Positions 6,912 to 12,618 of a DNA stretch of 12,618 nucleotides are shown here, in pieces; positions within the stretch are counted from its first letter, which is position 1, and every line of letters starts with the position of its first letter. The translations under genes were made by a program, and so were the position numbers. The notes beneath the pieces are model-generated. The model was not told the origin of the DNA. It saw only the letters and a list, made by a program, of their open reading frames with translations, and searched no databases. The stretch comes from Deltaproteobacteria bacterium. GTDB lineage: Bacteria > Desulfobacterota > Deferrimicrobia > Deferrimicrobiales > Deferrimicrobiaceae. Location of the stretch: contig JAGGAJ010000034.1 of NCBI GenBank assembly GCA_017889845.1, positions 1 to 12,618 of the forward strand. Direction: 5' to 3'.

Positions 6912-7179
6912 GATGTCCCCCCTTGTTTCCTGGGCACAAGGATGCGGCGCAAATTGCCCATGCAGGCGGTTTTCCCCCCTGCCCTTCCCGTTCGATGCCG
7001 GGAACGTGGAGAACGTTTGGTTTCCATCGTCCCCCGTCGCCAAGCCCCCTCGCACCGACGCGCTCGTCGGCGGGCGCATGACCGTTCCACCGATGGATTG
7101 GAACAGCACCGGGATTGCGTGCGATGATGGAGGTGTCCGGGCAGGAAACCGGTCCCATGGATCATGAGGGAGGGGAATC
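6912..7179. other. divergent intergenic region (268 bp)
   Basis: This stretch separates the dienelactone-hydrolase-like gene (left, minus) from the short-chain dehydrogenase (right, plus) and must hold both promoters. I see no convincing -35/-10 pair for either. A small hairpin, CCGACG-CGCT-CGTCGG, lies at 7055-7070, and a 6-bp inverted pair TGGGCA/TGCCCA flanks an 18-nt centre at 6931-6960. Both are weak candidates for operators. No small gene is supported. Confidence 0.4.
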
Positions 7180-7965
7180 GTGGCAACCGCTCTGATCACC
7201 GGGGCGACTGCCGGCATCGGCAATGCGTTCGCGCGGCGGCTGGCCGCCGAAGGTCACGGCCTCGTCCTCGTCGCCCGGGACGCCGTCCGCCTGGGAGATG
7301 TCGGAAAGGGTTTGCGGGATCGGCACCGCGTCGACGTCGAGGCGCTCGCCGCCGACCTGGGCAACCCGAGGGAGCTGGAGCGCGTGGCCGAACGCCTCCG
7401 CGACGGGGACCGCCCCGTCGAAATCCTGGTAAACAACGCCGGCTTCGGCGTGAACGCCCCGTTCCTGTCCGGGGACCCGGCACAGGAAGAACGCATGCTC
7501 GACGTCATGGTCCGCGCCGTGCTCGTGCTCACCCGGGCCGCCGCTCCCGGCATGGTCGCCCGCAGGCGGGGAGTCATCGTCACGGTGTCCTCGGTCGCCG
7601 GATTCCTGCCCGGGGGCACCTATTCCGCGGCCAAGGCGTGGGCGACGGCGTTCACCGCTTCGCTGGCCGGGGAACTGGCGGCAACCGGCGTGACCGCTAC
7701 GGCACTGTGCCCCGGATTCGTCCGGACCGAGTTCCATCGGCGCGCGGGGATGGACATGTCCTATCTTCCGGATTGGGCCTGGCTGGACGCCGACCGGCTC
7801 GTCGCGGACTGCATGGCCGACGTCCGCCGCGGCAGGGCGGTCAGCGTACCGAGCCTGCGCTACAAGATGGCGGTCGCCTTGCTTCGGCACACCCCCTTGC
7901 GGTTCAGCAAAGTGCTCGCGATGCGCCGTGCGGCTCGCCGGAATCCGTCCGTTGTTATAAAATAA
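7180..7965 (+). CDS. short-chain dehydrogenase/reductase (SDR)
   Basis: A 261-residue classical SDR, an NAD(P)H-dependent oxidoreductase of the cytoplasm. The cofactor loop is TGATAGIG (7-14). The arginine after the second strand (VARD, Arg33) favours NADP(H). NNAG is at 85-88, the catalytic serine is at 137/138 (TVSSVAG), and Tyr148 and Lys152 form YSAAK. The position that normally holds the catalytic-tetrad asparagine (the DVN.RA motif) reads Met110 in LDVMVRA, an oddity. The CPGFVRTEF loop after the active site and a 60-residue basic C-terminal part are typical of the YqjQ/DltE-like group. Start: GTG at 7180 with GGGAGGGG about 6 nt upstream. Followed 78 nt later by the histidine kinase; substrate unknown. 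Confidence 0.9.
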   Translation: MATALITGATAGIGNAFARRLAAEGHGLVLVARDAVRLGDVGKGLRDRHRVDVEALAADLGNPRELERVAERLRDGDRPVEILVNNAGFGVNAPFLSGDPAQEERMLDVMVRAVLVLTRAAAPGMVARRRGVIVTVSSVAGFLPGGTYSAAKAWATAFTASLAGELAATGVTATALCPGFVRTEFHRRAGMDMSYLPDWAWLDADRLVADCMADVRRGRAVSVPSLRYKMAVALLRHTPLRFSKVLAMRRAARRNPSVVIK

Positions 7966-8043
7966 GGACAAGGGAAACAACCTCCGCAGGATCCCTTTGT
8001 TCCGGAAGGGACACGCCATGGCCGAAAGGCCGGGGGCATTGCG

Positions 8044-9552
8044 ATGTCCACCCTGAGGGCCCGTTACGAGTCGGTCCGAAGCGGTTTCGAGATCGCGGAT
8101 GCCGGCTTCCTCGTCCTTCGGTTCATCGCGTTGGCGGGAACCGTCGGCTGGCTCCTCGTCGCGCCTGTTCCCCGGGATACCGTTTCGACCTTCCTTCGGA
8201 TCGCGGGATTCTTCCTGTCCTACTGCGCACTGGGGTACACGCTCCTCTTTTTCCGGTTCGACAGAAAGAGGGACACCTACCGGCTCCTGCTCCTGTTCGA
8301 CCTTTCCTTCGTCTACCTTCTGGTCGTGCACTCCGGCGGGTTTGCCAGTAGCTTCTTCATCGGCTTTTACCTGCTCACCGCCCTCCACGCCTTCTATTAC
8401 GGCTATCGAAGCGGCCTTGGCGTGGCCGTGGTGTGCACCGTGGTCTACCTCCTCGCCGGGCTCCCCGTCTCCGCATTCGAACCGATCGACTTCCTGCTAC
8501 GCGTATCCTTCCTCTTCCTCATCGCGCTCCCGATCGGCCTGCTCTCGGCGATCCTCCGCACGGACAAGGAGAAGATCGAGTCGCTCAACCGGGATCTTAC
8601 CGATTCGCTGGAATCCCTGAAGCGCCTTCAAGGGAAGCTCCTGGAGGTGGAGAAGCTGTCGGCACTCGGGAGGCTCACCGCCGACGTGGCGCATGAGATC
8701 CGAAATCCCCTGACCGCTATCGGCGGGTTCGCGAAGCGCCTGAAGAAACATCTTCCGGAGAATACCGCGGAAATAGAGTACGCAAGGATCATCGTTCAGG
8801 AAGTGGAGCGGCTCGAGCGGATCCTGCGGGACACGCTGACCTTTTCCCGGGAGGCAAGGTTCCACCTCCGGTACGCGGACATGAACACCCTTCTCGCCCG
8901 GACGGAAGCGAAGCTCTCCGATATCTGCCGGGAGAGGCGTCTCCTCCTGGCGGTCCGTCAGGCCCCTGGCCTGCCATCGTGCATCGTCGACGATGACCAG
9001 ATCCGGCAGGCCCTCGACAATCTGGTGAACAACGCGATCGACGCGATGGCGGATGGCGGAACGCTGGTCCTGGCGACAAGGACGGCCTGCGAGAACGGGA
9101 CCCACTACGTGGTCATCGACGTTTCCGATACGGGGCCGGGCATTTCGCCGGACCTCGTCCAAAGGATATTCGAGCCCTTCTATTCCACCAAGGATATCGG
9201 CCACGGCACGGGCCTTGGCCTCTCCATCTGCAAGAAGATCATGGAGGAACACCGCGGATCGATCCGGGTGTCCGCGACGGCGGGAGGAGGCGCGACCTTC
9301 AGCCTCTTCATCCCGTATCTCCCGGTGGAGGAGATATTCAAGGCACAGTGCTGGGAAGTCATGCGCTGTGGCGTGGATACGATCGGGAATGCCGCGGAGA
9401 AGTGCCCCGCCTACCCGAATTACGGGCGGATCTGCTGGTCCGTGGCAGGCACGTTATCCGAGACGAAGGTCCATTGCACCGCGGCCGGGAAGATCGGGGA
9501 CTGCCGCAAGTGCACATTCTACGAAATCGTCAGTCCTTCGTGCCCCAGTTAG
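8044..9552 (+). CDS. membrane sensor histidine kinase with C-terminal two-CW cysteine domain
   Basis: A 502-residue sensor kinase. Residues about 21-172 hold five or six membrane segments (about 21-41, 49-71, 80-96, 101-120, 123-141, 149-171) with only short loops, so sensing is probably within the membrane. A coiled linker (173-205) leads to the phospho-acceptor His217 in VAHEIRNPLTAIGGF. The ATPase domain has the N box NLVNNAIDA (326-334), G1 DTGPG (362-366), F box FEPFYSTK and G2 GTGLGL (388-393). After the kinase core comes an extra domain (about 433-495) with CW at 436 and 464 and further cysteines at 442, 454, 478, 487 and 490. This matches the two-CW domain known from bacterial signalling proteins and may bind metal or a cluster. 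No response regulator is adjacent. Start: ATG 8044, weak ribosome site GGGGG. Confidence 0.92.
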   Translation: MSTLRARYESVRSGFEIADAGFLVLRFIALAGTVGWLLVAPVPRDTVSTFLRIAGFFLSYCALGYTLLFFRFDRKRDTYRLLLLFDLSFVYLLVVHSGGFASSFFIGFYLLTALHAFYYGYRSGLGVAVVCTVVYLLAGLPVSAFEPIDFLLRVSFLFLIALPIGLLSAILRTDKEKIESLNRDLTDSLESLKRLQGKLLEVEKLSALGRLTADVAHEIRNPLTAIGGFAKRLKKHLPENTAEIEYARIIVQEVERLERILRDTLTFSREARFHLRYADMNTLLARTEAKLSDICRERRLLLAVRQAPGLPSCIVDDDQIRQALDNLVNNAIDAMADGGTLVLATRTACENGTHYVVIDVSDTGPGISPDLVQRIFEPFYSTKDIGHGTGLGLSICKKIMEEHRGSIRVSATAGGGATFSLFIPYLPVEEIFKAQCWEVMRCGVDTIGNAAEKCPAYPNYGRICWSVAGTLSETKVHCTAAGKIGDCRKCTFYEIVSPSCPS

Positions 9553-9561
9553 GAACTGCCC

Positions 9562-10131
9562 TCACCGGACCGTTTTTCCGATGGAGTAGGCGTGGCCAAG
9601 GAGCTTTCCGACACCGTGGTATGTCCTGATCTCCGGCTCGAAGAGCATCGGCTTCACCTTCTCGACGTCGGGAAGTCCCTTTTCACCCATCACGGAATCC
9701 TCCGCTTTCACGTCCAGGATCTCCCCGACGAACTGGGTGTGCAGGCCGATCTCGAACGTGTGGAGGAGCCGGCACTCCAGGACGAGGGGGAACTCCGCGA
9801 CGTACGGCGCGTCCACGAGTGCGCTCCGGACGGGGGTCAGCCCGGTGTCGGCGAACTTGTCCGTGTTCCTCCCGGAAGCGATGCCGATATAATCCGCTTC
9901 CCGGGCGTAGACTTCCGAAGGAACGCTGATCGTGAAGGCCTTCCGCTCGACGATGTTCCCGTACGAATAGGTGGCTTTCCGGAGCGAGACCGCCACGCAG
10001 GGGGGAAGCGAACAGCAGACCCCTCCCCATGCGGCGGACATCACATTCGGCTTTCCATCCTTGCCGTACGTCCCCACGACCCACACGGGGGTCGGAAAGA
10101 CCAGCGTCTTCGCTCCGAAGGATCGCTTCAT
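9562..10131 (-). CDS. flavin reductase family protein (flavoredoxin-like)
   Basis: A 189-residue FMN-binding split-barrel protein of the flavin reductase / flavoredoxin group, probably cytoplasmic, which passes electrons to or from FMN. Family blocks in order are GAKTLVFPTPVWVVGTY (6-22), PNVMSAAWGGVCCSLPPCVAVSLRK (28-52), YGNIVERKAFTISVPSE (57-73), ADYIGIASGRNTDKF and LGLHTQFVGEILDVKAE. The three cysteines near residues 39, 40 and 45 are usual in the flavoredoxin branch. Start: the ATG at 10131 matches the family N-terminus, with GGAG about 10 nt upstream. A longer frame to 10200 is not supported. Convergent with the histidine kinase (9 nt between stops) and downstream of the NmrA-like gene with a 180-nt gap, so it may have its own promoter. 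Confidence 0.9.
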   Translation of the reverse strand: MKRSFGAKTLVFPTPVWVVGTYGKDGKPNVMSAAWGGVCCSLPPCVAVSLRKATYSYGNIVERKAFTISVPSEVYAREADYIGIASGRNTDKFADTGLTPVRSALVDAPYVAEFPLVLECRLLHTFEIGLHTQFVGEILDVKAEDSVMGEKGLPDVEKVKPMLFEPEIRTYHGVGKLLGHAYSIGKTVR

Positions 10132-10161
10132 CGACGTTCCGCTCCCTCCGCAATACTCCCG

Positions 10162-10185
10162 TTCCCGATGGAAGGGAATCGGGAA
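10162..10185. repeat. 8-bp inverted repeat ahead of the flavin reductase
   Basis: TTCCCGAT (10162-10169) and ATCGGGAA (10178-10185) form a perfect 8-bp inverted repeat with an 8-nt centre, beginning 31 nt upstream of the flavin reductase ATG. It could be a regulator site or a leader hairpin. No protein is assigned. Confidence 0.5.
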
Positions 10186-10205
10186 ACCGTTTCGTGGCAA
10201 TGGCT

Positions 10206-10216
10206 TTCACGGTGAA
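10206..10216. repeat. 11-nt palindrome TTCAC-G-GTGAA
   Basis: A perfect 5+1+5 palindrome between the two larger inverted repeats of the NmrA/flavin reductase gap, 75 nt upstream of the flavin reductase ATG. Size and form are like a dimer regulator half-site pair, but so short a match can arise by chance. Confidence 0.35.
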
Positions 10217-10230
10217 CCACGGGAATAGGA

Positions 10231-10262
10231 CACCCACCGGGTCCGAAAGGTACCGGTGGGTG
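10231..10262 (-). terminator. strong hairpin after the NmrA-like gene (terminator without T-tract)
   Basis: CACCCACCGG (10231-10240) and CCGGTGGGTG (10253-10262) give a perfect 10-bp GC-rich stem with a 12-nt loop, about 50 nt past the NmrA-like stop. No run of T follows on the minus strand, so it is not a classical intrinsic terminator. It may halt transcription with help, protect the 3' end of the upstream mRNA, or be an operator. Confidence 0.5.
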
Positions 10263-10311
10263 CCTCCTCGTCCCGCCGATGTCAACCGGTGCCGGGGCCG
10301 GGCCGGTTGCG

Positions 10312-11289
10312 CTACTCTCCCGAAGCCTGCCGTGCATCCGTCTCGAGCGGGATCCGGCCCTTGTTCTCCGACAGCCAGGCCTCGAAGGTGTGCATCGCCG
10401 GGTTGATGGAACGGGAGAAACCAAGGCTGCGGGCCCCGCAGAAATATTCCTCGAAGTCCCGTTTGAACTGGAACATGTTGCCAAGGTCATCCGCGCCCGG
10501 AAAGCCGAACCCGCGATAGGTTTCGGGGGATACCTCGTTGTACCGGACCGACTGCCCCAGCGCCTTGGTGAGCGCGGCCGCCATCTGGTTCCCGGTCAGG
10601 TGGTCGCCGGCGATGCCGACGGTCTTGCCGATGAACTCGCGCCCCCTACGGAAAATGGCGTAGGCGCACTTTCCGATGTCGTCGGCGGCGATGCCGGGAA
10701 GCTTCCGGTCGCCCATGGGCAACGTGATATACAGGTTCCCGTCCTCTCCCTTCTTCGGGCCCATCCCGAAGTAGATCAGGTTTTCCCAGTAGAACGAGGT
10801 CAGCAGGAAGGTCGTCGGAACTCCGAGTTCCGTGAACGCCCGGTTGGCCTCGCCCTTCCCGTCGAAATGCGGCACCTTGTATTTCCCTTGCAACGTGGGC
10901 ATGCGGCTGTCGCCGGGCGGGACCCAATTCCGGGTGTCCTCGAGGGTGGACCAGATGACGTGCTTCACTCCGGCGTTTTTTGCGGCGACGGCCATGTTGT
11001 TCGCCTCGGCAACCTCCTTCCCGGGAGAAAAATGCTCCCAGAAGAAGGTGACGCAGAACGCCCCGTGCGCGCCGTGGAAAGCCTCCTTCAGGCTTTCCGC
11101 GTCGTCCACATCCACCCGTACGACTTCGGCGCCCTGTTTTTCCAGCTCTTTCGACTTCACGGATTCCGGGTTTCTCGTCAAGGCCCGAACCCGGAACCCG
11201 CCGTCCCTGTCCTTCAGGATGGCGCGGCACAGCCCGCCTCCCTGCGCCCCGGTGGCACCGACGACAGCGATGATCTTCTTTTCGTCCAC
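10312..11289 (-). CDS. NmrA/HSCARG-like NAD(P)-binding protein
   Basis: A 325-residue Rossmann-fold protein of the NmrA family (atypical SDR), whose members act as NADP(H)-binding redox sensors or as reductases of small quinones and similar compounds. The cofactor loop is GATGAQGG (11-18). Arg39 after the second strand (ALTRN) suits NADP. The family segment WSTLEDTRNW and the signature VPHFDGKGEANRAF (139-152, with Lys145) match HSCARG/NMRAL1-type proteins, as do TTFLLTSFYWEN and PGIAADDIGKCA. There is no signal peptide. Start: ATG at 11289 with AAGGAGG about 6 nt upstream. Divergent from the transporter operon with about 240 bp between, so the regulatory region could be shared. Whether it is sensor or enzyme cannot be told from sequence. 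Confidence 0.9.
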   Translation of the reverse strand: MDEKKIIAVVGATGAQGGGLCRAILKDRDGGFRVRALTRNPESVKSKELEKQGAEVVRVDVDDAESLKEAFHGAHGAFCVTFFWEHFSPGKEVAEANNMAVAAKNAGVKHVIWSTLEDTRNWVPPGDSRMPTLQGKYKVPHFDGKGEANRAFTELGVPTTFLLTSFYWENLIYFGMGPKKGEDGNLYITLPMGDRKLPGIAADDIGKCAYAIFRRGREFIGKTVGIAGDHLTGNQMAAALTKALGQSVRYNEVSPETYRGFGFPGADDLGNMFQFKRDFEEYFCGARSLGFSRSINPAMHTFEAWLSENKGRIPLETDARQASGE

Positions 11290-11428
11290 GGCGATCCTCC
11301 TTGTGTTGTGTCTTCCCGATACGGTTGGTTGCCCCGTCGACGGCCTGTTCCCGACATCACCCTTTTCGATCGTTCCGGACGTGCAATGGATTCCTCCCGC
11401 GGCATGATCCCGGCTCCCGGTCTCTCGA

Positions 11429-11457
11429 AAATCACGTCCTGTCTACCCGAAATCACG
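11429..11457. repeat. paired AAATCACG direct repeats upstream of the transporter
   Basis: AAATCACG occurs at 11429-11436 and again at 11450-11457, 21 bp apart, that is two helical turns on the same face of DNA. Each copy is preceded by CGA or similar. It lies 74-102 nt upstream of the solute-binding protein start, in the divergent gap with the NmrA-like gene. A candidate activator site (inference). Confidence 0.4.
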
Positions 11458-11490
11458 CAGGCGGGGTTGAATCGCTATGGAGCGGAAACG

Positions 11491-11503
11491 CCGTTCTGAA
11501 CGG
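11491..11503. repeat. palindrome CCGTTC-T-GAACGG before the solute-binding protein
   Basis: A perfect 6+1+6 palindrome that ends 27 nt before the ATG at 11531, close to where an operator overlapping a transcription start would be. No good -35/-10 pair was found around it. Confidence 0.45.
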
Positions 11504-11530
11504 AACATGAAAACACCGGGGAGGATGACC

Positions 11531-12502
11531 ATGAAACGAACGCACGCCTTGGCCGGGATCGCCCTGCTGTTCCTTGCCGCGCTCTGCTTCGGGGCGGGAG
11601 TCCGTGCAGCATGGAGCGAGGAGAAACCGTACCCCAACCGGCAGATCACCTATATGGTCTGCTTCGACCCGGGCGGCCAGTCCGACCGGGAGGCGCGCCG
11701 GCAGCAGCCGCTGCTGGAAAAGATCCTCGGGCAGAAGGTCGTCATCGACTACAAGATCGGCGGGGGGGGAGCGCTCGGATGGAGGACGCTCACAAAGTCC
11801 AAGCCCGACGGTTACACCATGGCGGGGTTCAACATCCCCCACGTGATCCTCCAGCCGCTGCAGCAGGACGTCGGATACAAGACGTATCAGATCGTCCCCG
11901 TCTTCATCTTCCACAAGACCCCGCTAGCGCTGGCGGTACTCGAGACCAGCCCGTTCAAGACATTAAAGGACCTGATCGACCATGCGAAGAAGAACCCCTA
12001 CCTCGTATCCGTAGGGGGGTCGGGTGCCTACACGGGCTACCACATGGCGACGCTCCGGTTCGAGAAGATGATCGGCACCAAGCTCACCTACGTCCCTTAC
12101 ACCGGGGCGGCCCCCCAGATGACGAGTTTTCTCGGGGGGCACATCACGGCCGTCTTCGGCGCCTCGGACGACCTGACCCGGTACAGGGACAAGATACGCG
12201 TCCTCGGGTTCGCCACCGAGAAGCGGTTCCCCGGTTTCCCCGACGTCCCGACCCTGAAGGAGCAGGGGTTCGACATGGTGGAGGGGGTCGACCGCGGCAT
12301 CGCCGTCCCGCCCAACACTCCGGCCAGCGTGATCAAAACGTTGGAGTCGGCCTTCATGGACATCGCCAAGAGGCCGGATTTCCAGGAGGAGCAGCGCAAG
12401 GGCGGATTCATCCCGCTGGCGATGGGTCACGAAGAAGTGAAGGAATACATGAAGAAGATGACGGAACTCTATACGGAGCTTGCACAAGGGCTCAAGAAGT
12501 AG
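11531..12502 (+). CDS. tripartite tricarboxylate transporter solute-binding protein (TctC/Bug family)
   Basis: A 323-residue periplasmic binding protein of the TctC/Bug family, which captures a carboxylate and delivers it to the TctA-TctB membrane subunits. Residues 1-26 form a Sec signal peptide (KR, hydrophobic GIALLFLAALCFGAGV, RA). The mature protein opens with PYPNRQITYMVCFDPGGQSDREAR, the ligand-contact segment of the family. It continues with GGGGALGWRTLTKSKPDGYT, YVPYTGAAPQMTSFLGGHITAVFG, and GFDMVEGVDRGIAVPPNTP, all in the usual order. Length is normal. Start: ATG at 11531 with GGGGAGG 6 nt upstream; a frame reaching to 11477 adds residues before the signal peptide and is rejected. 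The ligand is not predictable. The stop is directly followed by the TctB-like start. Confidence 0.93.
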   Translation: MKRTHALAGIALLFLAALCFGAGVRAAWSEEKPYPNRQITYMVCFDPGGQSDREARRQQPLLEKILGQKVVIDYKIGGGGALGWRTLTKSKPDGYTMAGFNIPHVILQPLQQDVGYKTYQIVPVFIFHKTPLALAVLETSPFKTLKDLIDHAKKNPYLVSVGGSGAYTGYHMATLRFEKMIGTKLTYVPYTGAAPQMTSFLGGHITAVFGASDDLTRYRDKIRVLGFATEKRFPGFPDVPTLKEQGFDMVEGVDRGIAVPPNTPASVIKTLESAFMDIAKRPDFQEEQRKGGFIPLAMGHEEVKEYMKKMTELYTELAQGLKK

Positions 12503-12618
12503 TTGCGCAGCCAGAGGAAGTGCGACCTCGCCGCGGGAGTGTTCATCGCTCTCCTCGGGGCGGTGGTGATCCTTGCGGCGTCGCAGATCCGGGGTGACGT
12601 GGAGGAGCGGCTGCCGCC
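12503..12618 (+). CDS. tripartite tricarboxylate transporter small membrane subunit (TctB-like), 5' part
   Basis: Right after the solute-binding protein stop (TAG 12500-12502) an open frame begins with TTG at 12503 and runs off the window after 38 codons. It shows a short basic start (RSQRKCD) and then one hydrophobic membrane helix (LAAGVFIALLGAVVILAAS). The next residues, GDVEERLP, are the pattern seen after the first helix of TctB-like proteins. Position and topology agree with TctB, usually a four-helix protein of about 150 residues. The TTG start is the likeliest; no strong ribosome site is seen, so coupling to the previous gene is probable. A GTG at 12539 is a less likely alternative. 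Confidence 0.7.
   Translation, partial: MRSQRKCDLAAGVFIALLGAVVILAASQIRGDVEERLP

Noticed and set aside
6912..7223. Longer N-terminus for the dienelactone-hydrolase-like protein (to 7223)
   Set aside because: It would place the evident signal peptide inside the protein and overlap the SDR start; the ribosome site supports 6911.
7966..8043. Imperfect hairpin (GGACAAGGGA with TCCCTTTGTTCC) as a terminator between the SDR and the kinase
   Set aside because: The stem needs bulges and is not followed by a T-tract; support is too weak for a feature.
7162..8388. A 408-codon minus-strand frame over the SDR and the start of the kinase
   Set aside because: Antisense shadow with low-complexity charged translation and no motif; both plus-strand genes are secure.
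10279..11499. A 406-codon plus-strand frame over the NmrA-like gene
   Set aside because: Antisense shadow; the NmrA-like protein on the other strand has unmistakable family motifs and a strong ribosome site.

Overview
This is a GC-rich bacterial window with dense, mostly single-function housekeeping and accessory metabolism genes. Gene content (a SUF iron-sulfur operon led by an Rrf2 regulator, a membrane histidine kinase with a 'two-CW' cysteine tail, a flavoredoxin-type flavin reductase, iron-sulfur-flavoprotein-like reductases, and a tripartite tricarboxylate transporter) would fit an anaerobic or facultative member of the Desulfobacterota / former Deltaproteobacteria. That placement is inference from gene families only. 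I see no phage, IS, CRISPR array, tRNA or rRNA.

Left edge (1-1127). An Rrf2-type regulator and the start of sufB run leftwards off the window as one operon. In front of the regulator is a good sigma-70 promoter whose -10 is covered by a 25-bp palindromic site resembling the IscR/Rrf2 type-1 box, which suggests autoregulation. The divergent gene to the right begins only about 93 bp from this site.

Plus-strand block (1128-4365). In order: a secreted four-cysteine protein of unknown function, a crotonase-fold protein lacking both classical catalytic glutamates, a DinB-fold protein, and two overlapping flavodoxin-like oxidoreductases, the first with a CX2CX2CX7C iron-sulfur-flavoprotein motif. 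A short hairpin/T-tract that doubles as a promoter-like sequence lies before the flavoprotein pair.

Minus-strand block (4418-6911). An exported dienelactone-hydrolase-like protein, a NUDIX hydrolase of the ADP-ribose pyrophosphatase type and an HtrA-like serine protease without a visible signal peptide form a tight run. The last two share an ATGA overlap.

Right half (7180-12618). A short-chain dehydrogenase is followed by the membrane histidine kinase on the plus strand. A flavin reductase and an NmrA/HSCARG-like NADP sensor are on the minus strand, separated by a 180-bp gap rich in inverted repeats. Divergent from the NmrA gene is a tripartite tricarboxylate transporter: the solute-binding protein and the beginning of the small membrane subunit, which runs off the right edge.

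I did not find a convincing new multi-gene system. The observations most worth checking are the suf operator, the catalytically altered crotonase, the flavoprotein pair, the two-CW kinase, and the palindrome-rich regulatory gaps.
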